64,000 bases of DNA from Prorocentrum cordatum (GCA_963575745.1 CAUYUJ010003986.1:1-64000); one strand, 5' to 3'; numbered from the stretch's first letter, positions 20,606 through 31,576 are shown. Program-made: numbers and translations. Notes: generated by a model not told the origin, from the letters alone.

Positions 20606-20857
20606 CTGGGAACCCGCGGCAAGCCGTCAACCTGGTTACCGCCGGGAACCTCGTAGAACTCTTTTCTTGCACGGCGATCCTCGGAACAGATGAAAAAAGC
20701 TTCTGGAGCGAGATGCAAAAAACTCGAGAAATCACGCTTTTCCGTTTTATCCAACCTCGGTTCCTCCAAATATTGTCTCTTCTTGTCGGGTCGACCAACT
20801 AGCTCCACCCCGCGCCGGAATTTCTCTAGCTCATCGATGCCGAAGAGCTCTACGAGG
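20606..20857 (+). mobile_element. F2 hairpin element, internally deleted (252 bp)
   Basis: Starts CTGGGAACCCGCGGCAAGC with loop GTCAACCTGG and right arm TTACCGCCGGG, then CCTCGTAGAACTC. It ends CGATGCCGAAGAGC and TCTACGAGG, followed by TA. The middle ~140 bp of complete copies (391-405 bp) are missing. No coding capacity. Confidence 0.8.
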
Positions 20858-20863
20858 TAGGCA

Positions 20864-20892
20864 CTGGGCGCCGGTAAACCGTCAACCTTTCT
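20864..20892 (+). repeat. Left half of the hairpin split by LINE 1
   Basis: CTGGGCGCCGGTAAACCGTC plus AACCTTTCTT is the start and loop of an F3 hairpin (the GGC triplet of the left arm is lost). The right half (CCGCCGGGGGACTCGTAGAG) is at 26771-26797. LINE 1 lies between them. Confidence 0.85.
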
Positions 20893-21150
20893 TGTTTGCG
20901 TCTTTGCTGGGACCGTCTTGGCCACTAAGGCCAGGTCCAACAAAGTATCAGGCGAAACAGAGCCTCTTATTTATCACGCAAGCAGTCAGCTCTTATACCA
21001 CACAGCGAAGCTGAAGGAATAAAGAGAATCACATGCCGCAATGACACAATCAAAAGCAAAGCACACAGAAGACACACGAATGAGTCAGTGAACAGCGAAG
21101 CTGTTGGAATAAACAACAACACAGATAAAGAAGAAACAATGTGTGACATA
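20893..21150 (-). other. LINE 1 3' untranslated region with CAGCGAAGCTG hairpins
   Basis: Contains two CAGCGAAGCTG mini-hairpins (about 21003 and 21094; stem CAGC/GCTG, loop GAA) and two GGAATAAA-like motifs next to them. The same mini-hairpin recurs in the 3' region of LINE 3, so it may be a recognition structure for the reverse transcriptase (inference). Confidence 0.6.
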
Positions 21151-24100
21151 TCACTGCGAATGATCAAAGAAGGTCTGCACTACCTGTGGGAGCACATCGC
21201 ATATGCGCTCCGCCGCTGATAGTTCCGTATATGTAACAGTGGCGCTTGGTGGCAGGCACCAAGCCGCAAGATACACATCCTTGAAAATGATGTCGGTCCG
21301 CGAGAAGATATATTCGTTTCGCAGACCAATCTGCATCCACACACCACAGGCACTTCCGCGGCTACAAACGCCCCCATCAAAGCCGGCTTTGATAAGGCAA
21401 GGAGTATAACACTGAGATTCAAAATCGCTGAGGTAAACGAAATCGGCGTACACGTGGCCCTGACGGGCCTGATGGGTCAGTAAGTCAGCCCTCTGGTTCC
21501 ATTCCCGAAAAGAATGAGAGAAGAAGTCACGGCCAGCCTCTGGAGGCCTCACCGAGCATGTTTCCTGCATCTCGTCCAACTTATTAATCAGAGTATCCAC
21601 CCTTTTCTGATATACCTGGGCTAATACTTTCCATTTCCCACAGAGCCAGTTAATCACAAGCAGTGAGTCCCCCTGGATATCCAGTGGTATCCCATCCGCT
21701 TCGAGGTCCCACTGTGTACAACGCATGTTATGCAACGCAATACGTTTGCTGAGACGATCCCTATATGCTGGTGTATCCTCCCGATCCTGACCAATATGAA
21801 CCCTCCATCCTCATCCAAGTTCAAGAACACAGGCACCCCTGAGGACGCCAAACCTTTGCACTTCTTTTGGAAATACTTCAACATAGTACTAGAACAAACA
21901 TGTGCAGCGAAAGCCATGACATGTTCAAAACTTCCAGCAAAGAACTCCCACCAGGATAAACCATAAAACGATTCCAATGAATAGTACCACGGACGAAGTC
22001 CCACACTCTCCTGTCCCCCCCGATGTCGTTTCACTGGGCTGGCCTCCTTCCAATTCCCCCAACATCTGAGAGCCTCGCTTGAATCTGTCCTCATTCTATC
22101 CCACAGTCGGCCAAACGCCAGGCATGAGAGACGAGAATCTCTCCAAGCTCTTGTCGAGTTTGCCTCCAGCGCCTCCCGATCTGTGATCAACCTATGGGCA
22201 AAATTATGGATGTCGATTGCCCACATCCAGTGCACTCTGAGAAACTTCTGTACAATACCCGCATAGTGTGCATCATGATTTTTTTGTCTCGCACGTTCAT
22301 ACCTCCTCGTATTCCATTCCTGATAACTTTCCCCTTCCCTCCGTATACAACGAGACATTACAGCCAGGCACTTACCCTCAAAGATATGAAGGGCACTCAA
22401 TGAACTAGAGTCGACCGTACATCCTTCCGCCGCGTAGAGAACAATACTCTGAACCCTCTGTGCGTACCTCTCATACTTATCTTTCAACGGGATGGCCGTG
22501 GAGCGGAAGAAGGTCACCTGCCCCCAGAAAGCCCTGCGAGCAGAGTCAATACTAGCATCCAAATCTGGATGCTCATTCACATGTAGTTCAGAACAAATAT
22601 GAGCCCCAAGCACCTCCATCTCCGTCACCCTTCTATATCGATACACTCCCGACTCCTCCGACCCCATCGAGAGAACAAGATCAGCAGTGCGTAACTTCCC
22701 CTTCCGCATCTCGCGGAGGATCAACCCCGAACACCATGTACAATAGACTGGACTCTTTCCATTTCATGCCGTAGTCATGTAACTGTGTAGTTAGACCGTA
22801 TAACATGCGCGTGAGTTCCTCCCGACTCCGAGCCAGAACATAACAGTTGTCCGCCCAAAGGAAGTGATTAATAATCGAAACACAGCTAGTCGAGCCAGTC
22901 GCAAACTCAATACAATAACCTAGTCCTAGTACGTCCCATTCTCGAATCGTGGAACTCCACATAGCAGCAACAATAAGGTTGAAAGCCAACGGGCCCTCAG
23001 GCCCTCCCGTCCGAATACATTTGTCCCACCTTACCTCCAAAACCTCAATCCCATCATAATAGACAGTGCCTACACATTCGCACAAAGGGGTTAAGTAGAG
23101 CATACACTGTAGGTATATGGGGCACACTCGCATGATCCAACCCGCGCCTGACATTGGCCACCGTACACTGGTCGAACGCCTGGAGGACATCAGCGTTCGC
23201 CAAGTGTGCCGTTTCCCCTGTTCCCCATTGTGCAGCATGTTGACCTATGTGTTTGATGCTAGCCGTGATTTCGTGTGTACGACGATGTTCCTGGAAACCA
23301 TACAACCCAATATGACGAAACACTCCGTTTCTTTCAAGATGGCCCTCAACCAGGAGAACAGTACAGGAACTGAACCATCTCGAAACAGCATTCTGCATAC
23401 ACAGCAAACGACCGTCTTTTAACTTAGTAATCCCTGGGATTTTTGACAGAAAGAGAACGAGAATCTCACGCCACGACTGAGGATACGGAATCGTGAGCTT
23501 GATGATTTTATCGAACAACTTCTGGATCGCTCTGAGAGCACACCACGGTAAGCTCCTTAGAATCTCGCACGGTACCCCGTCTGGCCCAGTAGCCCTGGGT
23601 CTTCAGCCGAGCCCGTGCTCTGAGAAGCAGCGCCATACTAATTCCCACAACTGATGTGGATCGTACCTCATGTACAGCCCTCATCCTGATCTCCTCCATC
23701 ATACTGTTGGTGGAATTGCGTACCTCCTCGGACGACACCTTGAAACGAACGAACTTGTCGAGCTCCTCCTTCCACTCCTCACGGTCCTCCGTCTCCCTCC
23801 CATCCACCACTAAATGTTCGATAGTATATCTGACCTTACGCTTTGTTGGGGGGCATCTGCACATAATCATATCACGTCGATAACTTCTGCGTAGACGACT
23901 GGCCTCATTCTTTAACCTCCTCAACCTCTCCACATCCTCCTTCGGACACATCTTAACCTCCTCCTCGGCTCTAGTGAGCTGCACCGGCCTGGACGGCTCT
24001 CTCGGTCTTCTCGCACCCGTGGTGGAGTAGTCCACCGTCGGTGATAAGTACGCCTCCAGCATAGTACTCTGCAAACACTGTGGACAGGTCACAGACGGAC

Positions 24101-25106
24101 ACCTTGAACGAGCGAAGGCCGCACCGCCTAGATTCAAATCCACATGCTGCCGAGCCTGATGCTCATCAGCCCAAGTCGAACACTTGTTTCCGACCAGGGA
24201 CGGCCTAGACTTCTGACCAGGCTGGGGGCCAGGGCGACGAACAATCACATTCCCAGGGTCAGTGAAACTCGCCGTGATGATAGCATGATCGGATAATCTA
24301 CTGAACTGCTTCTTCCCACCCCTCTTGAAACACCACTTCACCTCCAGATCCGAGAACTCCCAACGATGAGGGACCAGTAGGTAATCCAGGACCCTCTTCG
24401 AAGTCAGAAACTTGTTCTCCCCCCACGACTCCCAGGTATGCCTCCTAGTACTGAAAGTGTTGGCGGCCTTCAGACCATGTGATTCCATGAACTCTAAGAG
24501 CAGCTCCTTCAGCCTCCTCCTCCGACTCCTCCTCTCAATCTGCTGTGTACCGTCTCCTCCTCTCTCCCACCTTCTGTCCGTACGAGTACCCTCCTCTCCA
24601 GTAGCCCCATACTCCTCCCCATTATACGTAAACTTGCATCCAGGCGGAATCTCCACATTTGCATCGAGCAGAACACAAAAGCTGGCCTGAGGAAACTTAG
24701 TGCGGAGAATATTACGAGTACGACTGATCTGCTCATAGACCTCCGCAGCTATCTCTACACAATCCTCCACATGAGGGTCTGGCAAATACGCTGACACAAT
24801 GATAAGTGGTGGCTTTTCTGACCCAAAGACGCCGATAACGAACCTCGTGAAACAAGTAAAGAACATGCGGACGGCAGCCGCCCAAGATCTGTCCAAGATG
24901 AGAGCTGCCTTGCTACACGAACTAGTTTTGATGCGCCACCCCAAGCGTTCAAATTCACCATACACAAGGTATTGAGTTTCCTGACATGCAAAGAGCCCCC
25001 CACATGCCCTCATATGATGGAGAATCTCAGCACATTTAAAATGAGCCTCACCTGCTTTGTTCAGGTTCCAGCTCGCCAAACGTATGCCTCGGACGAGGCG
25101 CCGCAA
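21151..25106 (-). pseudogene. LINE 1 ORF2: endonuclease, reverse transcriptase, RNase H; four frameshifts
   Basis: Coding order on the minus strand: segment 25106-23508 is the endonuclease/exonuclease/phosphatase domain (ASWNLNKAG, ACQETQYL with the catalytic Glu, VSAYLPDPH, LLDANVEIP, VLDYLLVPH, RLSDHAIITASF). Segments 23518-23054 and 23238-22681 are the reverse transcriptase: motif A NADVLQAFDQC, motif B RTGGPEGPLAFN, motif C LWADNCYVLA at 22846-22857, which is WADN rather than YADD. Segments 22724-21654 and 21735-21151 hold the connection and an RNase H-like end (IQGDSLLVINWL, REWNQRADLLTH, GFDGGVCSRGSACGVW, TELSAAERI, in that permuted order). The segments lie in different frames, so the copy cannot make a full protein. 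There is no ATG between the ORF1 stop and the endonuclease start. Confidence 0.88.
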
Positions 25107-25115
25107 ACGTCACTG
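25107..25115 (-). promoter_or_regulatory. In-frame UGA between LINE 1 ORF1 and ORF2 (CAG UGA CGU)
   Basis: ORF1 ends CAG TGA CGT and the downstream codons stay in the same frame straight into the endonuclease domain. This matches the UGA CGG junction of LINE 2 and the CGA CGG join of LINE 3. A candidate site of stop-codon readthrough (inference). Confidence 0.55.
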
Positions 25116-26577
25116 CCTACGATTCACTTCCTGAAGTATATCATTCATAGGGACCGTCAGTGCAGGATAAATAGAAACAATACGAGCCCATGCATCAGCA
25201 TGAAGAACCCAAGCCCCTGTGGTGTTCGTATACGTCGCAAAACAGACGGGTCGGAGATTCGGAACAGCTTGAGTCCAAATCTGACTCCTCGGTGGCCCCA
25301 CCTCCCCACGGATCTCGATTTGAACATGAGCCGATGTCATACTTCGCCAAGTCCCACAGAAACGAGCAACCGCTTTCACATGATCACGCTTCCAGGGTGC
25401 ACACTCCACTAGCGTACGAATCTTTCTGGGATCGATAGGCGTGTCCATATCTTGAATGAGAACATCGGCATTTGGATATGTATAAACTGGGGGCGAAACA
25501 ATACGATCGGCTGGTTCCTTACAGACCATATCCATCCATTTCGTTATTATCCAAAGAGTGTACCGTGCTGTCCCTTCTTTGAAACCGACCTTCACACTTC
25601 CGTACATATATCTTCCTCCGTTTAATCGTTCAGTTTTATCTTTGTCGTAAGCATTCCTTTCCTCCCCCTGAAGTGTTCCAATCATATTCGATATAAGCTG
25701 TGACGCATCCGCCCAGGGTATCATTTGATTTCCCCGATTTACTTGATTCGACCAATCTGTAACCCACCCCTTGAGTTCGAGATAAGTTGGTGTAAACTGG
25801 CTCGATCGCCCTTGTTGCACGTGAGGGGCCGAACCTACACCTCCACCAGAGGAGCCGCCAGGGCCCACACTAGTCGAAACCGATGCTGCAGGAGATCCAG
25901 CCAAGATTTGCTTAACCTGTTTCTCCAGAATATCTGTCCGTGCATCTGATTTGTCCATGCGCTCCGTATGCAACTTAAGTGTGTCGTCAACTCTTTTGAT
26001 GTCAGTCTTCGTCGATTGAACAACATGCTTCATCATCATCCTCCGTTTTCCAAACATGCTTCATCATCATCTGTTTGAAAGGATCCTTCTCCTGCGCTAA
26101 CATTACTTTCCTCTCCTCCTCTATCTCTGGGCCACGTGCACGTTTAGATCGAATCTCACCCTCCCCCGTCATAGCGGCATCCGCCGCTGCAGCAACATGA
26201 GTCATATTCTCAAGAATATTACCGTTCAATCCGTATTTATCTAACCAATTCTTATCGTCCTCACGTTGACGCTTGTTTTATGCTGCCTCCAGTGCCTGCA
26301 AGTCTTTCTGATCCCACGGTTGGTATTCCTCAAGGTAATCGAAGTTGACCCTATCGTCCTGGTAATCCTCAGTGGGTATGTCCAGATTCTTTTGACGACG
26401 AAACCACTCCTCAGTACTTTCACCCCAATGCTCGAGACTGATCTCTCTCCTCAGGGCCAGCTGGGCCTCAGGACTGTCGTACGACGTTGTGTCAACAACG
26501 ATCCAGCACACAAGAAACTGCCACCCGTTCAATAAGAGATAATATACGCAGACAGACAATAGACAGCAGTGCAGCAC
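25110..26577 (-). pseudogene. LINE 1 ORF1: coiled-coil RNA-binding-type protein, frameshifted
   Basis: The N-terminal part (26577-26278) reads SLEHWGESTEEWFRRQKNLD, shared with LINE 2. The main part (26057-25110, 315 codons) has a helical/coiled-coil stretch (DDTLKLHTERMDKSDARTDI, LEKQVKQIL) and a conserved C-terminal domain (FTPTYLELKGWVTDWSNQV, ERLNGGRYMYGSVKVGFKEG, CAPWKRDHVKAVARFCGTW). At least one frameshift separates the two. It ends EVNRRQ-TGA at 25110; ORF2 follows in the same frame. Its role by analogy with L1-like LINEs is binding the element RNA (inference). Confidence 0.75.
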
Positions 26578-26770
26578 ACCAGAAAGTATCTCAATACCAC
26601 GAAGAAGAATTCAGCGTACAATACACGAGATGTAGTGTAAGCTGACAAAAACCTCCAGGGAACCCAGGCAAGCCAGGCTCACACCCCGAGGCGAAGGCTC
26701 GCTAGAACGTCTGGAGGTTACCCAGGCAGAGACGTTCTTGAGCCGAGACGTTCTTGAGCCGGCAATTTCG
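26578..26770 (-). other. LINE 1 5' region
   Basis: About 190 bp between ORF1 and the right hairpin half. Contains a direct 16-bp repeat (GAGACGTTCTTGAGCC, twice at 26729-26760). No in-frame ATG is seen ahead of the conserved LEHWGE region of ORF1. Confidence 0.5.
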
Positions 26771-26883
26771 GTCCGCCGGGGGACTCGTAGAGCTTCCTGG
26801 CCATTTCGGTCGGTTCTGCTAAAAATGGAAAGATATTCAACCATTCATTTTGAGAAAGCAGATTTTTACGCCGAGCATTGGCA
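26771..26883 (+). repeat. Right half of LINE 1 target hairpin and F3 remnant
   Basis: CCGCCGGGGGACTCGTAGAG followed by CTTCC is the right arm and inverted-repeat box of F3. About 85 bp of element interior (TTCATTTTGAGAAAGCAG) follow before the next F2 start. Confidence 0.75.
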
Positions 26884-27145
26884 CTGGGAACCGGTGGTAA
26901 ACCTTCAACCAGGTTACCGTCGGGGCCCTCGTAGAGCTCTTTTCTCGCAAGGCGCTCCTCGGCACACATGAAGGAAGAGTCTGGAGTAAGACCCCAAAAA
27001 CTCAAAAACAAAAAAAATGTTTTTCCCCAAAGACGGTTCCGCCAAGTGTTCTGATAGTAATACTGCACCTACGGACCTGAGAATTTGACTGGCAGACGCG
27101 GCATAACCCACTACAGGTGCGAAAATTCTGCTTTCTCAAAATAAA
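26884..27145 (+). mobile_element. F2 hairpin element, right end missing
   Basis: CTGGGAACCGGTGGTAAACC with loop CTTCAACCAGG and arm TTACCGTCGG (two wobble-type mismatches in the stem), then CCCTCGTAGAGCTC. The conserved F2 interior (AAGTGTTCTGATAGTAATAC, GACTGGCAGACGCGGCATAA) runs to 27145, where an F3 element starts. Confidence 0.8.
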
Positions 27146-28138
27146 CTGGGCGCCGGCGGGAAACCGTCAACCTTTCTTACCGCCGGAGACTCGTAGAGCT
27201 TCCTTTCCATATATTATGTTCTAAGAATTAATAGAGAACGAATATTTTTTTCAGCCCGAGCGCTGATAGCTACGCAGACCTGGCTCGAGCAGCAGACAAA
27301 GTCCAGAGCTCTGGATGCAATAGACAAGCGCGCCTGATCATTCGCAATCGGTTTCTGGGAGTATCAGCTCTGAAGACTTTCTACAGCCCGAGTTATGTAC
27401 AGAAAACCGACAGCACCTGTCAAGATGACTCGAAGGATACGAATAGTTTCGCAGACCTAGCTCGAGTAGCAAACAAAATTCAGACCTCTGGATACACGAG
27501 ACGAACGCGCATGATGATTCTGACTCAATTACGTATGCGTGTCAGCCCTGTAGCTCTCCTACAGCTCGAGTTAAGTCCAGAAAACCGACAGCACCCGTCA
27601 AGAAATTCTGTACAATACGAATAGTTCCGCGGACCTAGCTCGAGTAGTAGACCGAGTTCAGGCCTCTGGATGCAAGATACAGACGCGCATGATAATTCTG
27701 AATCCGTTTCAATGAGCACCAGCTCTGTAACCCTCCTACAGCCTGAGTTAATCAGAGAAAACCGACAGCACCTGTCAAGATGACTCGGATAATATAGATA
27801 GCTTCGTGGACCTAGCTCGAGGAGCAGACCGAGTTCAGACCTCTAGATGCAACAGACGAACGCGCCTGATGATTCTGGATCGGTTTCTGTAAGCATCAGC
27901 TCTCTAGCTTCTCTACAGCTCGAGTTAAGTACAAAAAACCGACAACGTCTGACAAGATGACTCGAAACAGCCGATCCCACCAGTGTGCTCTTTGGCAGTA
28001 AAAGATACCCGATCGAGCTGAGATCAAGACGGCGAGCGGGAATAAGATCGAATATCATCGGAAAAAATACTAGAGCTCTAACGAATGGTTGAATTCCGAT
28101 ACCAAAATTTTCAACCGACCAAAAGTCATCAAAAGGTC
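27146..28138 (+). mobile_element. F3 element with about four ~175-bp satellite units
   Basis: Head hairpin CTGGGCGCCGGCGGGAAACC ... CTTACCGCCGG, ACTCGTAGAGCTTCC and a TATATTATG-like block, then satellite units starting near 27270, 27440, 27620 and 27795 (each AGCTCGAG-type start, AGACCGAGTTCAG core, CGAGTTAAGTACAGAAAACC end). The F3 tail (GCAGTAAAAGATACCCGATC) is at about 27995-28138. No coding sequence. Confidence 0.85.
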
Positions 28139-28625
28139 CGCTCGAGTCATCTTGAGAGGCGCTGTCGGTTCTCTGTACCTAACTCGAGCTGTAGGGTGGC
28201 TACAGGGCTGGTAATCGCAGAAACCGATTCGAAGACATCAGGCGCGCCCGCCTGTGGCATGCAGACGTCTGAAATCGGTCTGCTACTCGAGCTAGGTCCG
28301 CAAAAGTATTCGTGTCGCTCGGGTCATCTCGACAGGGACTGTCGGTTTTTTGTATTCAACTCGAGCTCTAGGGGAGCTAAAGAGCTCATTCGCACAGGAA
28401 CCGATGCAGAATAATCGCGTGTTCGTCTGCTGCATCCGGAGGTCTGACCTCAGTCTGCTACTCGAGCTAGGTCCGCGAAAAATATTCGTATCGTTCGAGT
28501 CATCTTGAGAGCTGCTGTCCGTTTTTGGACGTAACTCGGGCTGTAGGAGAGCTACAGAGCTCATACGCACAGAAACTGATTCGGAATGATCAGGCTGAAC
28601 CGCGTGCGTGTGCTGTGTTTTTGTG
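28139..28625 (-). repeat. Inverted run of about three ~175-bp satellite units
   Basis: At 28138 the array switches orientation: CTCGAGTCATCTTGAGAGGC and ACTCGAGCTGTAGGG are the reverse complement of the unit. Units repeat at about 28139, 28310 and 28490. Together with 27146-28138 this makes a head-to-head satellite junction. Confidence 0.85.
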
Positions 28626-28659
28626 GATGCCTCTTCGCTCTCCGGGTTTTGGACACTAC

Positions 28660-29353
28660 CAAGTACCTCGTAGAGCTCTTCATCGATGAGCTAGAGAATT
28701 CCGGCGCGGGGTGGAGCTAGTTGGCCGACCCGGCCGGGGCGTACAATTCCCGGAGAGCTCTCTGAGAGCTAGAGGGTTTTAGATTAGAAGCCGGACGGTG
28801 GTGGTACCCGCTAGGAGCTCTCCACGGCGGGCCACGTCCGCCGCAGCACCTCGCCCGAGCCGGCAGCTGGTTCGGGGGCGCTTTCCACGCGTGCCTGCAC
28901 GCGTGCAGGCACGCGTGTCCTGGCAGCGCTTCAGAAGCGCTGCAGGGGAGTTCCCCAGAGCTCTCTAGGAAAGATTTCCTTCCCCGACGGTCTCTTCGCT
29001 CTCCGGGTTCTGGGACGCTACCAAGTGTGGTAACCTGGGATCGGTTTTTCGAAGATTGTGAAAGATTTTGAAATTCGTTGTGGAAATCTGGATTCTTATT
29101 CTTGCAGTGAATCATGGCGCGCTCGATGGTGCAATTCTTAAGGCTCTAGCTGTATCATTTCTATCAAAGACTAGGAGGAATCGACATTGCGCAAAACCCA
29201 GAAACAACATTTCTCGAGTTTTCAATTAATATCTACAGCTAACGCATGATGAAGCTCTTTTCATGTGTTCTGAGCAACGCCGCGCAAGAGAAAGAGCTCT
29301 ACGAGGCTCCCGGCGGTAACCTGGTGGTTGACGGATTACCGCCGGCTCCCAGT
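28660..29353 (-). mobile_element. F2-type element, inverted, carrying a palindromic insert
   Basis: Read on the plus strand it begins TACCTCGTAGAGCTCTTCAT (the element's right end) and ends with the hairpin head ACGGATTACCGCCGGCTCCC up to 29353. About 260 bp of GC-rich DNA with strong palindromes (28770-29030) sit inside, flanked by versions of CTCTCCGGGTTTTGGAC and GCTACCAAGTG. Non-coding. Confidence 0.7.
28770..29030 (-). repeat. GC-rich repeat with two adjacent palindromes (copy 1)
   Basis: A perfect 32-bp palindrome (left half CACGCGTGCCTGCACG) at 28886-28917 is followed by GCAGCGCTTCAGAAGCGCTGC, nearly a perfect palindrome, at about 28924-28944. The whole block recurs in opposite orientation at about 58340-58610, with the larger palindrome kept perfect. 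Confidence 0.85.
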
Positions 29354-30017
29354 TGTGAGACATTTTGAAATTTCTTTTGCCAATCCAGATTTTTATTCTC
29401 TGCAGTGCATGGCGCGTTCGATGGTGAAATACCTCGTAGCTCTTCGCAGCGATCAGCTAGAGAAAATCCGGCGCGGGATGAAGCTAGTTGGCCCCCGCCC
29501 AGGCGGACAAAGTGATAAATGTTGGTCGGTTTTGCTAAGATTTGAGCGATATTTGACCATTTATTTCGAGAAAGCAGACTTTACGCTGAGCATTTGCATA
29601 TAAGCTTTCTTCTGAGAGCAGCTCAGCTGTCCTCATGCATTTTATCATGAGTTGACTGCCCGGAAACGAGCTACATGAACATCGAGAAATTCCTAAAATC
29701 AAGATTTCATGAAGTGATCATATTACTTCCTTCGATTCTGAGCACTCTTACCAGTGTAAGGAGCTCTACGAGGTTCCCGGCGGTGACCAGGTTGACGGTT
29801 CACCGCCGGCGCCAGTTCCCAGGGCTCTAGCTCCATGATTCTGATCAAAAGACTAGGAGGAATCGATGTTCTGTAAAACCCGAAAACAACATGTTCTCAG
29901 TTTTTGAAACTTATATCACCAAATCACTTCTCCTTTATCTGGGAACTGATCTTCTCTTTCCAGAGCTCTACGAGGGTCCCGGCGGTATTCTGGTTGACGG
30001 TTTACCGCCGGCTCCCT
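29354..30017 (-). mobile_element. F2-type element, inverted, interrupted by an F1 element
   Basis: The interior (ATGGCGCGTTCGATGGTG ... GGGCTCTAGCTCCATGATTC) is split at 29430 by an inverted F1 element and resumes after 29815. The hairpin head is at 29963-30017 (GAGGGTCCCGGCGG ... GTTTACCGCCGGCTCCC). The same uninterrupted interior is seen near 63478. Confidence 0.75.
29431..29815 (-). mobile_element. F1 element, inverted, nested (385 bp)
   Basis: Begins CCTCGTAGCTCTTCGCAGCG after TA and ends CACCGCCGGCGCCAG before TT. Stem arms CCGGCGGTGA and TCACCGCCGG are perfect. The host sequence at the junctions (GATGGTGAAATA / TTCCCAGGGCTCTAGC) compares with the uninterrupted GATGGTGCAATTCTTAGGGC at 63494, consistent with a 2-bp duplication that has since mutated. 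Confidence 0.75.
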
Positions 30018-30213
30018 TTTGTTCTCGAAATTCAAAAATTCGTTTGCGCTCTAGTACTTCTTCCCGTGAAATTCGATCTTATCCCCGCTCGCTGTCTTGA
30101 TCTCAGCTCGATCAGGTACCTTTTACTGCCAAAAGTACTCGGCGGAATCCGAGCTGGGTCCGCAAACTATTTGTATTCCTCGAGTCATCTTCACAGGTGC
30201 TGTCAGTTTTCTG
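30018..30213 (-). repeat. Inverted F3 tail module and satellite end
   Basis: CTAGTACTTCTTCCCGTGAA, TTCGATCTTATCCCCGCTCG and CTCGATCAGGTACCTTTTAC are the reverse complement of the F3 tail. Part of a satellite unit follows. Confidence 0.75.
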
Positions 30214-30720
30214 CACTGGCGCCGGCGGTGAACTGTCGACCTGGTTACCGCAGACAGCTCTTTGGAGCATTTGTAGAAACACGTCGAATTTCTATTTTTG
30301 GTTGTCAACTTCATGTCGGGTGCTCCAAATTTTTCGATAGTAAAACTGGCTCTAGAGAGCTGAGCTGCTCAATGCTCGGCGCAGAAAACTCTTTTCTCAA
30401 GATGAACTGGGAACCGGCGGTAAACCGTCAACCAGGTTACCGCCATAGCTCTTTTCTCACACGGCGCTTCTCGGTATACATGAAGAAAAGACTTGAAAAA
30501 CTCGAAATATCACGTTTTCCTGTTTTTATCCAACGTCGGTTCCCCCAAGTGTTTTGATAGTAATACTGCAGCTACGGACCTGAGAATTTCACTGGCAGAC
30601 GCGGCATAACCCACTACAGGTACGAAAAATCTGGTTCCTTTAAAAAATGTTCAAATAGTTTTCAAATCTTAGCAAACCCGACCCAAAGTTGTCAGATTGT
30701 CCATTCTGGCCGGTCGATCA
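30214..30720 (+). repeat. Two partial hairpin elements in tandem
   Basis: An F1 head at 30214 (right arm damaged: GTTACCGCAGACAGCTC) runs to about 30406, where an F2 head begins (CTGGGAACCGGCGGTAAACC, TTACCGCC). Its interior reaches about 30715. Neither has a right end. No coding sequence. Confidence 0.75.
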
Positions 30721-30721
30721 A

Positions 30722-31126
30722 CTGGGAACCGGCGGTAAACCATCAACCAGGTTACCGCCAGAGCCCTCGTAGAGCTCTTTTCTCGCACGGCTCTCCTCGG
30801 TACAGATGAAGAGAGCGTCTGGAGCAAGACCCGAAAAAAAATCAAAACAAAAAAAAAGTGTTTATGTGTTTATCGAAAGATGATTCCGCCAAGTGTTTTG
30901 ATAGCAATACTGCACCTACAGACCTGAAAATTTGACTGGCGGACGCGACATAACCCACTACAGGTGCGAAAAATCTGGTTTCTCAAAATGAATTGTCAAA
31001 TATCTTTCAAATATTCACAAAACCGACCGAAAGTTACCATTTTGTCCTTTCTGGTTGGGTCGGCCAACTAGCTCCACCCTGCGCCGGAATTCCTCTAGCT
31101 CATCGATGACGAAGAGCTCTACGAGG
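30722..31126 (+). mobile_element. F2 hairpin element, full length (405 bp)
   Basis: From CTGGGAACCGGCGGTAAACC to GAAGAGCTCTACGAGG, followed by TA. Contains all F2 interior blocks (CAAGTGTTTTGATAGCAATA, GGCGGACGCGACATAACCCA, CCACCCTGCGCCGGAATTCC). A good reference copy. No open frame worth noting, so it would depend on enzymes from elsewhere (inference). Confidence 0.85.
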
Positions 31127-31127
31127 T

Positions 31128-31190
31128 ACTAGCTCCACCCCGCGCCGGACTTCCTCTAGCTCATCGATGTCGAAGAGCTCTACGAGGCAC
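31128..31190 (+). repeat. Extra right-end module
   Basis: CTAGCTCCACCCCGCGCCGG ... CGATGTCGAAGAGCTCTACG repeats the right end of the preceding F2 element almost exactly, so two right ends stand in tandem. Confidence 0.8.
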
Positions 31191-31207
31191 GATGAAATAT
31201 ATTTTAA

Positions 31208-31546
31208 CTGGCGCCGGCGGTGAACCGTCAACCTAGTCACCGCCGGGAACCTCGTAGAGCTCCTTACAGGCACGCAAGTGCTCAGAATCGAAGCAGACAG
31301 CTTCTCGCGGCCTTTCTCGAAAAGCATCAACCTTCCATTTTTCGATGTCACTCCGATGTCGGTTCCCGCCCATTCTCGGATAGTAAAACTCTCTCCAGAG
31401 AGCTGAGCTGCTCTGAGAATAAAGTTTAGATACAAATGCTACGCGTAAAATTCTGCTTTCTCAAAATAAAATGTGAAAATATCTTTCAAATATTCGCAAA
31501 ACCACCCAAAAGTTACCACTTTGTCCGTTCTGGTCGGGTCGACCAA
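31208..31546 (+). mobile_element. F1 hairpin element, right end missing
   Basis: CTGGCGCCGGCGGTGAACCG, loop GTCAACCTAG, arm TCACCGCCGGG and CCTCGTAGAGCTCC. The interior (AGTGCTCAGAATCGAAGCAG, TCTCGCGGCCTTTCTCG) runs up to the next F1 start, which LINE 2 interrupts. Confidence 0.8.
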
Positions 31547-31576
31547 CTGGCGCCGGCGGTGAACCGTCAACCTGGT
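31547..31576 (+). repeat. Left half of the hairpin split by LINE 2, with target-site copy
   Basis: CTGGCGCCGGCGGTGAACCG then TCAACCTGGT (31567-31576), directly followed by TTTTTTGGG of the LINE end. The second copy of TCAACCTGGT is at 37515-37524, where TCACCGCCGGGAA continues the hairpin. Confidence 0.95.

Larger units (their letters stand above)
20893..26770 (-). mobile_element. LINE 1: decayed retrotransposon in an F3 hairpin loop (~5.9 kb)
   Basis: A minus-strand LINE with ORF1 (26577-25110) and ORF2 (25106-21151), both broken by frameshifts. Its 3' end lies at the left (TTGTTTGCGTCTTTGC on plus, so GCAAAGACGCAAACAA at the LINE 3' end). The target-site copies are no longer identical: GTCAACCTTTCTT on the left, GGCAATTTCGGTCCGCC on the right. 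Together with the many frameshifts this suggests the oldest of the three long LINEs. Same insertion point and orientation as LINEs 2 and 3. Confidence 0.85.

Noticed and set aside
20864-26797. Exact target-site duplication for LINE 1
   Set aside because: The left (GTCAACCTTTCTT) and right (GCAATTTCGGTCC) flanks are similar but not identical, so position in the hairpin is supported but a duplication is not claimed.
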